This document shows positions 10,886 through 20,470 of a stretch of DNA of 64,000 nucleotides, one piece after another. Position 1 is the stretch's first letter; each line of letters begins with the position of its first letter. The stretch comes from Bactericera cockerelli (lineage: Eukaryota; Arthropoda; Insecta; Hemiptera; Triozidae): positions 26,075,101-26,139,100 of the forward strand of contig CM044956.1 in the NCBI GenBank assembly GCA_024516035.1, given 5' to 3'. The notes beneath the pieces are model-generated. The model was given only the letters and a program-made list of their open reading frames with translations, was not told the DNA's origin and did not search any database. A program made the translations under genes and the position numbers.

Positions 10886-12345
10886 CTACAGGGTGGTTCA
10901 TGCATATTTCAGTAAAACCAAAACTGAAGATTTTTTTAACATCATGTACCTAGTAAAACGCCAACAAGAATATTTTTTGATTTCATACATGAAACAATAT
11001 TCGGACTTAGGTATGTAAACAAAAATTCACAGAAAAATTAAATGTCAAAGTGAAGGCCTGCCGGGGCCCACATTAGTAGACACAGAATGGCCTTTGCACT
11101 TCCAATTCCTAAGAAATTACAGAATTGAAAATCTATTTATTAAAGTTACAGGGGTGGCACCTATTCAGAAACTGTATTCAGGTGTTCCACGACTAGATGC
11201 AAATACACTTACGCAGATACCCAACATTTGCTTTTTTCCATTTGAGTCTCATTGACTGCACATGTAGTCACATTTTTTTTTTTTTTATTCCTGTAAGTGA
11301 CCACAGTGGGCACAGATATTGCTTGATTAATATATTAGTACTTGCGTCCAAAAGGATAGTATTTTACCGGGTGGAATTTTGAAAAAATCAAAGATATGTA
11401 CATTTTATGTAACCTTTTTTGTGATTTTCTGCATATAGATCTGAGTATTTTTTACCATTAAGGTACTAAATTGAATTTTTGATATAAAAATATGTGATTC
11501 AGGGTTTGATTCCAAGGTGTTAATTGTGATAATGCTTATGTCTTTATTACATTACAAAAAGCCAATACAAATACCCAGAAAAGAAATTATTATTATTATC
11601 CTATTTAAAATTTTGAGGAATTTATCATGACCACCGTAAACATGCTGTCTGGAGAGCTATTTAGTCAGTGGAAGCGTGGCACATGTCACAAAAAAAAATT
11701 GCCAACAAAAACGTTCTGAGCACCAATAAAAAATATCTATGTATATCGTGTTTACACTAAGAAATCATGAGCAAAAACATTTTTTGTCATTTTGGTACAC
11801 ATACCCTAATTGAAGCCGTCCCAGTGTACAAACCATAGAAAATAGGACCCATCTCATATGTGTTAAACTGTGTAAAAATTATTCTTTTTTTAGTATAATC
11901 TGTGCTCAATTACATAACTTTTTTAATCTAAATTTAAGATACCTTTGAAAACAGGGCCAGAGACTAGGACTGCACACGGGTTTTAGATTTTTTTTCACAT
12001 TAATTTTAAGTAAATCAGGCCCTGTTTAATTTTAAATTGAACAACATGAATCAGTGCAATTATTTAGCACAAATTATAATCTAAAAAGGATAGTTTTACC
12101 TTATTTGAAAAAAAGTTAACCCCTTGACATCTACCCTGGTAAAGCTAATGGTATCAAAAAGGCATGAAAATTGATATGTCACAACCCCCGTCTGCGATAA
12201 ATAACAAGAAGTTGGTCAAATCAGGACCCTGGAAAATACCAGGAGTAAATTGGAGCCGAGTTCCAAAAATTTCAAGATATCAAAAAAATGATCTGAAAGA
12301 AAAAAAAACCCTATTATTTTTTTATTATATGAAAATGGTATCTAT
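10886..12345. other. Non-genic stretch
   Basis: Opens with CTACAGGGTGGTTCATGC, a CAGGG-type end similar to 47380. GACATCTACCCTGGTAAAGC near 12125 recurs near 43960. No ORF or RNA is credible. Confidence 0.4.
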
Positions 12346-12349
12346 TTTT

Positions 12350-12665
12350 TTTTAATATTTAACCAATCCAAAGAAACAGCCCTTGCAGCTGTTTTTTGTG
12401 GCCCAGGGGCTGCAGAATGTGGCCGATTTCAACCAAAAGTTTTGTGGTTTGTCTGGTGTATAAAATGAATTTCCATACCAAATTTCAAGACTAGCTCCTA
12501 TTGTTCTCAAAATATCTTGTTCACAGATGGACATACAGGTGCATTAAAAAGTGGCCAAAAACAATTTTTCAGGTATTCTGAGGTCCAGAAATGTGAAAAA
12601 CTGGGTAGGTCAAATTTTTGACAAATACAATACTTTCTTATTATAGCATAAGGAAAATAAAAGAG
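12350..12665 (+). repeat. Dispersed repeat family D, copy 1
   Basis: TTCCATACCAAATTTCAAG, ATATCTTGTTCACAGA, CCAGAAATGTGAAAAACTG and GGTCAAATTTTTGAC lead to AATACTTTCTTATTATAGCA. The same order occurs at 40570-40860. Confidence 0.65.
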
Positions 12666-12876
12666 ATGAGTGTTTCACAGCCTTTTTTATTTTATAGCCA
12701 TGAAACAGGAGCTACACTGCAGACACTTGTGGTCTGTGTTGTAGCTTGCCCATCCTGTAATATGACTCCCCTCTGATGGGTGAGAATTGACACAATACAT
12801 CCCAAGACAGTATACTTCACAATACTATTGCAGCATTTCAATCAGCACCTAATTTACAATCTGTGTATTTTATTAA

Positions 12877-13037
12877 CACTTAGACGACCGGCATGGTTTT
12901 TCGTGAATTCTCCCATGGGACTGGCGATGTTTAGGCTATTCACAGGTGTAGTACATGCGTGTACCACCGGTGGTACACCCGGTCCATTCCGTACGATCAT
13001 GCGTGTACCACCGGTGGTACACCCGGTCGTCTAAGTG
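12877..13037. mobile_element. piggyBac-like MITE with TTAA duplication
   Basis: TTAA (12873-12876 and 13038-13041) flanks inverted ends CACTTAGACGACCGG / CCGGTCGTCTAAGTG. Inside, the perfect palindrome GTGTACCACCGGTGGTACAC occurs twice. TTAA target and CA/CC-type ends fit piggyBac derivatives. There is no transposase. Confidence 0.75.
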
Positions 13038-13241
13038 TTAAATACAAGATCATTGTTCAACACAATAGCAGTCAAATTATTTTTTTAGGCTAGAATATTT
13101 AAGAAGCAAGGGTATTTTAAAAATGGCTACATGAAACATTAACACTTTTTGATATCAATACATTTAGGTCAAACCATCTCTTAACAAAATCCACTACACA
13201 AAGTGGGCTCCATTGTGATCTGGTCAACAGTTGTTTCTTAG

Positions 13242-13334
13242 ATTTTTATGAAACTTTCACAGAATACTTAGAATCTTATAAGAAATCATTTTCTTATAAG
13301 ATTCTAAGTATTCTGTGAAAGTTTCAATAAAAAT
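13242..13334. repeat. Hairpin with about 44-bp arms
   Basis: ATTTTTATGAAACTTTCACA with ATACTTAGAATCTTATAAGA is repeated inverted after a short spacer. One arm sequence (TTTTTATGAAACTTTCACAG) also lies at 58290, next to a CAGGG end. Confidence 0.8.
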
Positions 13335-13790
13335 CCGTCAAAAAAGTGTTTTGACAAGATCATGAAATGACCACAAGTGTATTTTTGACCAGTCTGACTT
13401 TAGCTTGAATTTGTTCTTAGTCAATGTAACTTTATTTTATCTGAAACTTTATGTAAATAATTATGGTGGTTAAAAACTCTCACTTCTGATGTCTTCTGCC
13501 CATCATGGACAAAAGTCTTAGTTTACATCTATTTATGGTTATTAGAATTAAAGAAGCAAAATTAACAGACAAAATTTGTACAACTTTGTACATGCACTTG
13601 GAAATTATTTTACCCCATTTAAAAAATGTCAGTAAACTGTTTGGTACTTCATAACGGCTCTAATGGATAACTTCCACAATTGTAGTGTTATTAGTTGTTT
13701 GACTTAAAGTCATCATTTAGCCCAGTTTTCCTATCTTACACAGCACACAGTCCATGACTTAGCAGCATAGAGCTATTACAAACATGTCTA
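13335..13790. other. Non-genic stretch
   Basis: No gene seen. CCTATCTTACACAGCACACAG near 13727 is a repeat also present near 21070. Confidence 0.4.
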
Positions 13791-13794
13791 TTAA

Positions 13795-14086
13795 CCCTTA
13801 AAAGACCATGACATAAATATAACGTCACAACCCTTTGTCTCTAAAATGCCCATGACGATAAGTATATTACGTTTTTGGCCAACTAATTGATTTCATGTCG
13901 TATAATATGTTGAGAGATTACAACATTGCAAATATCTTTAAACATTCAACAAGTGCTCTGTATGTTTCATTTTAATTTTCATCACAAGGTTGCTTTGACT
14001 GTTTGGAATCAGGAAACAAACATGTTCATTCTCGAGAAAAAATAGGTCAATTTGAGCGGTTATCATTTAAAAAATGTCTCTTAGGG
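13795..14086. mobile_element. Second TTAA-flanked MITE
   Basis: TTAACCCTTAAAAGACCATG at 13791 faces ATGTCTCTTAGGGTTAA ending at 14090. Ends read CCCTTAAAAGA / CCCTAAGAGA after TTAA, so the terminal repeat is short and imperfect. A piggyBac-like origin is inferred from TTAA and CCCT. Confidence 0.55.
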
Positions 14087-14186
14087 TTAATTTTAGTGCT
14101 ACAAAGGTTTACAAAAATTAATTTTGTTAATTTTGACCTTATATTTTAAACAAGGGAAATAAATTCTCCTTGTGAAGCCTACTTAC

Positions 14187-14243
14187 TTCAAGTTTTCTTT
14201 GGACTAGTGTAGTCTGCACAGAGGTCTTGCCAGTAGTTTTCAT
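14187..14243 (-). CDS. Candidate first coding exon of geminin
   Basis: An ATG with A at -3 opens 19 codons (MKTTGKTSVQTTLVQRKLE) that end exactly at a strong donor, GTAAGT. It is on the geminin strand, 7.1 kb upstream of the next recognised exon, and lies between repeats. QRKLE resembles the start of an RxxL box only loosely. It ends in phase 0 while the exon at 7083 needs two preceding bases, so at least one further exon must lie between. It could instead be a chance ORF. Confidence 0.35.
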
Positions 14244-14538
14244 GGTAGTAATTCTTAAATGGTGATAAGGTATAATGTGCAATTGTGGTTTGAGAATAGC
14301 TGCAGCAAGAATAATATCAATCAGATAGAAGCCTATAACAATTTCAATGCACACACTCTAGTCTCAAATCTCCTTTACTGTTTGATTTGAACGTGAAGAA
14401 CCATTATCCATATTTGTAATTTCAGTGACCGGTCAGCTTCGGTTCGCTTCGTTCAAACGGTTCAAATAAAAAAACCGCTTTTTTTGTTAATTCTGTTGTT
14501 CTTGTTATTATCATAAAGGATTTAATAAAATCTATAGT

Positions 14539-15138
14539 CGTATTTTTCTTTCTAACTAATGCCGTATTTTTCTTTCTAACCAAAGTTAACCAAACGGGAA
14601 TAAAATGAACCAAACTGGAAGCAAGTCATTTTTCTTTTGGAAGAGGAAAAATTTCCACTTCCAAAGTTAACCAAAGTGGAAGTAGAAAATTCTTGCTTCC
14701 AGTTCTTTTATAGGTTAAGTCCATTGTTTATCTTTAAAAGTAACCAAACGCATTTTTCTTTTACGAATGACCTTGGAATAAAATGGAAATACATATTTGG
14801 AAGAAACCTAACCATGAATTTTTTTTTGGTTAGAAAGAAAAATATGACTTGAAAACAATTTCCTGGTTAGGTTTTTTCCAAATATTTCCATTTTATTCCA
14901 AGGTCATTCGTGAAAGAAAAATGCGTTTGGTTACTTTAAAAGATAAACAATGGACTTAACCTATAAAAGAACTGGAAGCAAGAATTTTCTACTTCCACTC
15001 TGGTTAACTTTGGAAGTGGAAATTTTTCCTCTTCCAAAAGAAAAATGACTTGCTTCCAGTTTGGTTCATTTTATTCCCGTTTGGTTAACTTTGCTTAGAA
15101 AGAAAAATACGGCATTTGGCTAGAAAGAAAAATACGGC
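14539..15138. mobile_element. Foldback element with iterated AGAAAGAAAAATACGG ends
   Basis: Arms of about 275 bp (14539-14813, 14863-15138) are close reverse complements: CCAAACGGGAATAAAATG, TGGAAGCAAGTCATTTTTC, GTTAAGTCCATTGTTTATC and CCTTGGAATAAAATGG all recur inverted. Each outer end carries two copies of the AGAAAGAAAAATACGG motif. It lacks CAGGG ends and has no ORF. Confidence 0.85.
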
Positions 15139-15179
15139 ATATGGTTATTCAACGGAGAAGTTCTACAAAGGTGCGTTAA

Positions 15180-15965
15180 GTTGACAGCCCACCAGAACGG
15201 ATTTTGTCTAAATGAGGCTCAACGTTTTGTCCTAGCATAATTTATTTTGTACCCCTACCGTTCTCGAGATATAGACCCCCCCCAGGTGGGCTGCTAGGTT
15301 AACGTTAACCTAGCAGCCCAATAGAATGGATTAAGTTGAGACTAGGTTTATTGAATTCGGCTCGTTTTGTGCCAAAAATATTTTTCTCCTGCGACCTTTC
15401 GTTCCCGAGATATTGACATCTGAAAAAAGTCACTTTTTGGAGGGAAAACTTTTTTTCTTGAAATTTTCAGAATTTTTCACACCATCGTTTTGTGCTCCAA
15501 CTTCTGTCATCAAAACTTTTTTTGTACCCCTACCGTTCTCAAGATATAGACCCCCCCCCCCAGGTGGGTTGCTAGGTTAACGTTAACCAAGCAGCCCACC
15601 AGAACAGATTGAGTTGAGAATTTATTGGATTCGGGTCGTTTTGTGCCAAAATATTTTCCTCCTGCGACCTTTCGTTCCCAAGATATTGATATTTGAAAAA
15701 GTCACTTTTTTTTCTTGGAATTTTCGGAATTTTTTATACCAGCGTTTTGTGCTCCAACATTTGTCATCAAAACTTTTTTTGTACCCCTACCGTTATCGAG
15801 ATATAGACTCCCCCCAGGTGGGCTGCTAGCTTAACCTTAAGTTAGCAGCCCACCAGAACGGATAAGGTTAAGACTAGATTCATTCGATTCGTCTCGTTTT
15901 GTGCCAAAAATATTCGTTCCCGAGATATCGACATCTGAAAAAGTCACTTTTTCAGATGTCGATGG
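15180..15965 (+). repeat. Tandem array, about 255-280-bp units
   Basis: Unit starts (GCAGCCCA..AGAA) are at about 15186, 15311, 15591 and 15845. Full units contain GTTTTGTGCCAAAA, CTCCTGCGACCTTTCGTTCC, TTTTGTGCTCCAAC and GTACCCCTACCGTT, and end in GGTGGGCTGCTAGGTTAACG. It ends in a short hairpin with AAAAGTCACTTTTTCAGATG. Confidence 0.8.
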
Positions 15966-16044
15966 CGGGAATTGAGATCACTGTGCGTGCAAGCTAGTGT
16001 ATCAGCCACAACCCAGACAGCACGGAAGTTGACTTACAGGCTGG

Positions 16045-16170
16045 ATTTAAGGTGGAAATATCCAGGTGTATAAAGTCAACTGGAGTTCCAACTGTCCCGA
16101 CAGTTGGACTTTTCCATTATGGATTAAATCAGTTGACCAGGCACCTGGATATTTCCTACAAAAATCCATC
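16045..16170. repeat. Imperfect inverted repeat
   Basis: GGAAATATCCAGGTG and GTCAACTGG face CCAGGCACCTGGATATTTCC. A small hairpin (CCAACTGTCCCGACAGTTGG) sits in the middle. Confidence 0.5.
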
Positions 16171-16321
16171 TAGACTCAGTCACCTCGGCAGTCAGCTGGA
16201 AATATAACAACTCAGTCCAGTTATAATTCTTTTAAATAATAGGCATTTCATTTAGTTTTGAACATTTTTAAATACAAATTAAATTTTAATTAGTTTTGAA
16301 CATCTTCTTATAAGAAAACAC

Positions 16322-16380
16322 AATGTCAAACTAAACACTTTCAGTAGTTATAAACTACTGAAAGTGTTTAGTTTGACATT
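16322..16380. repeat. Perfect 59-bp palindrome
   Basis: Arms of 28 bp (AATGTCAAACTAAACACTTT, then CAGTAGTT) are perfectly inverted around a 3-base loop. Confidence 0.9.
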
Positions 16381-16549
16381 TCTCTTTGGATTCGAGATGT
16401 TTCAAAAAGAGTTCTTTAGTTTGTCTAAATTGTGAATCGTGACAGAAGAAAAGGAGAGTACAAGAAACAGTTAATACTGGATCACCTTTTTCATCAGACA
16501 ATAACTATCCCACTTCTAGAGACATCCACTTGGACCCTAATGAACTTTC

Positions 16550-16670
16550 TGAACTCTGCTGTTCCTGGACTAGCACAATGGGGATTAACACCTTCAGTTC
16601 ACTTGGAATCATACCAACTACCCATATTAATCTCACCTAGCCTAGCCAAGCCAATGTAGGACCAGAGAGA
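16550..16670 (-). mobile_element. SINE type C body, one side of an interrupted copy
   Basis: CACTTGGAATCATACCAACT and ACCCATATTAATCTCACCT match the SINE body at 32090-32130 (GCTGGGAATCGTACCAGCT, ACCCACATTAACCTCACC). The continuation, GTTCAGGGGCAACAGAATTT, is found at 19474, beyond the R2-type element. Confidence 0.55.
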
Positions 16671-19470
16671 AATGCTTGTTAGCCGCCTTCCTGCTCACCA
16701 GCAGGTTGCCAAGATGACAAAGGGTACCAGATCGTGTAGGTATATGCAAAGATATTTTAGATGAAGTGTAAAGAGGAAGATGTCTTGAGCTGTTTAATGA
16801 TAATTGAATTCAGAGGAAGTTTGTATGTGCAGGTAGATTTGGATGAAAATATAATGTTGGTATATTGAGAGTATAGGGTCGATGAGATTACTAGATTCCA
16901 TATATGTGATTTCTCAAAATGAGGATGGAGGATCTGACAACTGACTGAGAGATGGTTTTGAGAGTTGCTTCTTTGATGTTGAATTCTGCTGAGAAATTTT
17001 TCATGAATGAGGTAATTGTGCCTCTTGCTCCTATCAACAAACCTCTCACATCTATTTCATCAAGGTCATATTTCTCTTTATAATATGGTACTGTTGGTAG
17101 ATATATTGCCCTTTTTTCACTGTTAACCTCATCTGATTGATCTGGTCCCATCTCAAAACGAATTGTTGGATCAATAATCATGCCACTTTTCTTCTTTCTA
17201 TCAATAGCAATAATGTCAATTCTCCTCGATGAACCATCAGTTGCTATGCCTTGTACCTCTTCAAAGACCTCATATTTGTTGGCTAATTCTTTTGCTAATA
17301 GTGACCGAACTGTGTTGTGTCTGTTGATCCTAGTGAGGTGACCAAAGGGGCATGATCCCAATACGTGAGCCAGTGTTTTTGTGGGTAGATTCTCGCCTTT
17401 ACAACGGCGGCACTGGTTTCCATCTTGGGACCTTCCTGGGATCCCTCTCACAGCAGATGAATTAGTACACATTTTGAAGAGTTCTGTGTATTCACTTGTT
17501 GTTAGGCCTTCTTTGGTGGTGAGCCACTTGTTATGACTCTTGACTTCACTGAACATTGATACTCCTATTCCTTTTGATTTCAGTTCAGACCATTTGGTGT
17601 ACTCCTGGAGGCGTAGATTGTCTCGTATTTTCTTGGTGTTCAGGTCATCAATATTGGCAATGTTAAGAGTTACAAGACATTTGGATATTTCACTGTCCAG
17701 GTTTTTAATTTTTTTGATGATGCCATCTTGTTTCTGTAAGCTCTTATACAGATTTAATCTTTGAATTAATATTTCCCAGGAGAAACGAAAGACATTCAGG
17801 CCTCTCAAGTTTTTGTCTGAATAGAGGGAAGAGTCTGGTACATCTTTGGGAAGGTCAAGAATTTGTTTAACTGCTGATCTCACCATTTTGTCTAAATCGT
17901 CTACAAAAGGAACAGTCCATTTATCAATGGGAGTGTGTTGAAGTTTAAATGTTAACATAGGCCAAACATAGGTATTGAGAATATTTAATTTTTGTTCAGC
18001 CTTGAGATAAGGGGATTTAACTATTTTTGTAATTTTGTCATTTAGGGTAGCAATAGTTGTTTCTTTATCAAGGACAATTTGGTCTGTCAAGTTTGTTCCC
18101 AGATATTTAATACTGTTTGAACACCCTGCCGGTTTGATGGTGAAGTTGTTCAGGGTAAATTCATCTTCAACAAGACTCCCATTTTTAATCACAATACATT
18201 GAGTTTTGGTGGGGTTAAGAGACATACCCAATTCATTAAAACGGTTTTCGATGATGTTGAACATGGTTTTGGCTGCTTCGATTGATTTACACAGTACACA
18301 GATGTCATCTGCAAAGGCTTGTGTTAGCATTTTAACATTTTCTACGATTTTAACACCCAAGCTGTTTACAAGACCATCTTCTGTTGTCTCATCAATGATA
18401 TGATTTGTAGCTATGTTGTAAAGCAGTGGAGACAAAGGGGCACCCTGCATCAGTCCTTGTCGGATTATGATAGGGGTAGATTTATCATTTCGGAGTTCAA
18501 GAACTATCTCATTATCTGTTAGACAGTTGTTGATAATATTTTTCAGAGAGTCCGGTGCACCCGATTTGTCAAGAGATTTCCCCACTTGGGCATGTCCGAC
18601 ATTATTATACGCCTGGTTGATATCTAAAAATAAGCAGACAAGGTCAGACTTTTCAGATCTGGCTGTTTCCAGAGCCTTTTCAACAATGGCCAGATTAATG
18701 GAGCAGCCTGGTTTAGAGATAAAACCTCTTTGGTTAGAATTAATAACAGTACAGTCTCTGAGTTTCTTCTCCAAAATCTTTTCAAAACAGCGTCTCAAGA
18801 TAGGCAAGATGGTGATGGGCCTCCAATTTTTAATTTCTTCTGTTAATCCCCCTTTATCTATGAAAACAGTTCTTGCTTTTTTTAAACATGGCACAACTTG
18901 TTCAAGAGTTAACATCCTGTTGAATACCCTGTGAAGAATGATATTAACCCCTTTGATTCTTAATGCCCTTGTAAGTACACCGTCTGGACCAGAGGATGAA
19001 TCTAGATTCATAGACTTGATTGTTTTATCAATTTCTTCTTCAGATATTGTTTCAAGATCATCTCTTGAGCTTGTATTAAATGTGTTGGGAGAAGTGTCAG
19101 TATGTGAATTAGATTGTCCAAGATTTGATTTAAAATACTCTGTCATAGTCTCCATTTTGATGGGACAAACCCTGGATTTCTCGTCAATCACCTTCCTGAC
19201 AGCCTTTTTCCTACAGTTGTAGTATTGAAATTGAATTGTTTCATAGGTATATGCTTCTCTTCTTTTTTCACGATCTCTCTTAGTTTTTCTCTGGGGGTTG
19301 GATGTATCAGAATATTTTGAATTTTGAGTAGCCACATTCTTTTTATTTTTACGGAGTTGAAAATACTTCACAGCTGGATGTTTAGGTCCTGGTAACTTGT
19401 TGATGGCTTCTTTGAGAAATTTTTGAAGAGAAATACTAGTCTCTTTTTCTTTGAGAAATACTAGTCTCAT
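16670..19470 (-). mobile_element. R2-type (restriction-like endonuclease) non-LTR retrotransposon, 5-prime truncated
   Basis: One 859-codon ORF plus about 220 bp of likely 3-prime UTR on the minus strand. It lies within SINE-related sequence, not in rDNA. The element stops where the SINE text resumes at about 19470, so its 5-prime end and N-terminal zinc fingers are missing. No poly-A tail or clear target duplication was found; both boundaries are estimates. Confidence 0.75.
16891..19470 (-). CDS. R2-type reverse transcriptase / RLE endonuclease polyprotein (partial)
   Basis: RT domain at about residues 190-430: WRPITILPILRRCFEK (216-231), FLDINQAYNNVGH (281-293), GLMQGAPLSPLLYN (339-352) and AFADD (385-389). 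After a thumb region comes a CX2CX11HX4C knuckle at 687-707 (CRRC...HVLGSC). Then the R2-like endonuclease motifs follow: RHN (717-719), RRIDIIAI (749-756, where R2 usually has PD), IIDPTIRFE (765-773), and K and Y near 787-801. R2 proteins normally exceed 1000 residues and begin with zinc-finger and Myb motifs; this one lacks them. The frame is fully open, which suggests a recent insertion. Activity as it stands is doubtful. Confidence 0.85.
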   Translation of the reverse strand: MRLVFLKEKETSISLQKFLKEAINKLPGPKHPAVKYFQLRKNKKNVATQNSKYSDTSNPQRKTKRDREKRREAYTYETIQFQYYNCRKKAVRKVIDEKSRVCPIKMETMTEYFKSNLGQSNSHTDTSPNTFNTSSRDDLETISEEEIDKTIKSMNLDSSSGPDGVLTRALRIKGVNIILHRVFNRMLTLEQVVPCLKKARTVFIDKGGLTEEIKNWRPITILPILRRCFEKILEKKLRDCTVINSNQRGFISKPGCSINLAIVEKALETARSEKSDLVCLFLDINQAYNNVGHAQVGKSLDKSGAPDSLKNIINNCLTDNEIVLELRNDKSTPIIIRQGLMQGAPLSPLLYNIATNHIIDETTEDGLVNSLGVKIVENVKMLTQAFADDICVLCKSIEAAKTMFNIIENRFNELGMSLNPTKTQCIVIKNGSLVEDEFTLNNFTIKPAGCSNSIKYLGTNLTDQIVLDKETTIATLNDKITKIVKSPYLKAEQKLNILNTYVWPMLTFKLQHTPIDKWTVPFVDDLDKMVRSAVKQILDLPKDVPDSSLYSDKNLRGLNVFRFSWEILIQRLNLYKSLQKQDGIIKKIKNLDSEISKCLVTLNIANIDDLNTKKIRDNLRLQEYTKWSELKSKGIGVSMFSEVKSHNKWLTTKEGLTTSEYTELFKMCTNSSAVRGIPGRSQDGNQCRRCKGENLPTKTLAHVLGSCPFGHLTRINRHNTVRSLLAKELANKYEVFEEVQGIATDGSSRRIDIIAIDRKKKSGMIIDPTIRFEMGPDQSDEVNSEKRAIYLPTVPYYKEKYDLDEIDVRGLLIGARGTITSFMKNFSAEFNIKEATLKTISQSVVRSSILILRNHIYGI

Positions 19471-19512
19471 GTGTTCAGGGGCAACAGAATTTTTTATGCA
19501 AAAAGTCTGCTC
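19470..19512 (-). mobile_element. SINE type C, other side of the interrupted copy
   Basis: GTTCAGGGGCAACAGAATTT and TATGCAAAAAGTCTGCTC match the SINE at 32168-32210 (GTTCGGAGGGAACAGAATTT, TATGCGAAAAGTCTGCTC). The tRNA-like head expected next is absent. Confidence 0.6.
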
Positions 19513-20007
19513 TTATTGTATTAAACTCTATTCAAATTTATTTACATAGATTATTGCAAAGTGTGGGATAATTGCCTTTATCATCTCCAATCTCTGATTC
19601 GCAGCTGATTCGGAGCACTCGATTTGAGGAAGTAACCTTGATTCGCGAATCAGTCATTCAAGGATCGATTGGCTTCTTAAAGAGAAAAAAATATATTGAA
19701 AACACTATAGAATTTCTTCTTTGGAATTTTTAAATCGTAAACAAAGATAAAATGTTTATCTTTTTCAAAATTCAAGTACTTGTTTATCTACATGACATCT
19801 TTATTCTTTTGCCCATTATTATTTTATCGTTGTCCTTGTTCTTCATAAACCTGATATCTTATCCTGATGTGCTAAGTTTATAAAAGTTTTGTAATAAAAA
19901 CTGAAATAAATTTGAACTATTCCTAAAAAAAAATACTTGAATTTTTTTCAAACTGGCCATTATCACGCGATTGCTGTTAAAATTAATTAATTAATACTTA
20001 ATTTTGT
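19513..20007. other. Non-genic AT-rich DNA
   Basis: Contains two short GATTCGCGAATCA-like words also found near 21380-21470. No gene was recognised. Confidence 0.4.
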
Positions 20008-20042
20008 GATACTACATCTTAACCAAAAGGCCGAGAAGCGAT
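20008..20042 (-). pseudogene. U2 snRNA 5-prime-end fragment
   Basis: In reverse the sequence starts ATCGCTTCTCGGCCTTTTGG, the invariant first bases of U2, continues TTAAGAT (U2 CTAAGAT), lacks about five bases and resumes GTAGTATC. Similarity ends at roughly U2 position 45, so the branch-site and Sm regions are absent and it cannot act as U2. Its 5-prime end abuts the SINE that follows on the plus strand. Confidence 0.8.
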
Positions 20043-20044
20043 TT

Positions 20045-20200
20045 GTGAGTAGTCACCGTTGCCCAATGATTTTGCGCGCTAGGCATTGCACGCATGGTGA
20101 CCTGGGTTCGATCCCCAGCGGGGCAGGAATTTTTCTGCTCTGTGCCTCACCTGTGCTTTTTCTGCTTGTGCTTCACCACAATTTGAATTTCTAAGTCTGT
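20045..20200 (+). mobile_element. tRNA-derived SINE, type B
   Basis: The head reads AGTAGTCACCGTTGCCCAAT, GCGCGCTAGGCATTGCACGC, then a good B box (GGTTCGATCCC) in CCTGGGTTCGATCCCCAG. The body starts TTTTTCTGCTCTGTGC. The inverse copy at 59320-59480 keeps the same head and longer body. It is not a functional tRNA because no closed acceptor stem can be drawn. Confidence 0.75.
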
Positions 20201-20470
20201 ATGATATTTCCTGAAAACGAGCTAATCCCAAGAAGGCAAAAGCTCATTCGGGAACATCCTGATATTGTCCGAATCTCAGTTCTTACAAGATTTAGACTTT
20301 TAAAAACAACTGTACTAAAACTTCTTGCTGACTCTGGGTATGAGTGCAGGTCCTATATCATCTCTCCACACCAGTATGTACAAACTCCTGCTGAAAATCT
20401 CTTCAATGAGAGTCTGATTTGTACACGACAAACTGTTGAACGGCATTAGAACCAGCCGAACATATTTACA
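20201..20470 (+). pseudogene. PIF/Harbinger (HARBI1-like) transposase fragment
   Basis: Translation gives LLADSGYECRSYIISP, then TPAENLFNESLICTRQTVER, matching the GDSGY...PYLLTP...TPxExxFNxxxxxTRxxVER block of Harbinger transposases. It is truncated upstream and stops just after VERH. The first catalytic Asp block is absent. Confidence 0.7.

Noticed and set aside
11215..11320. Splice-like segment ending at GTAAGT on the minus strand.
   Set aside because: Length is 1 mod 3, the A-run makes the frame unreliable, and no geminin motif is present.
20050..20128. A tRNA gene.
   Set aside because: B box present but no closed cloverleaf; SINE body follows and inverse copies exist.
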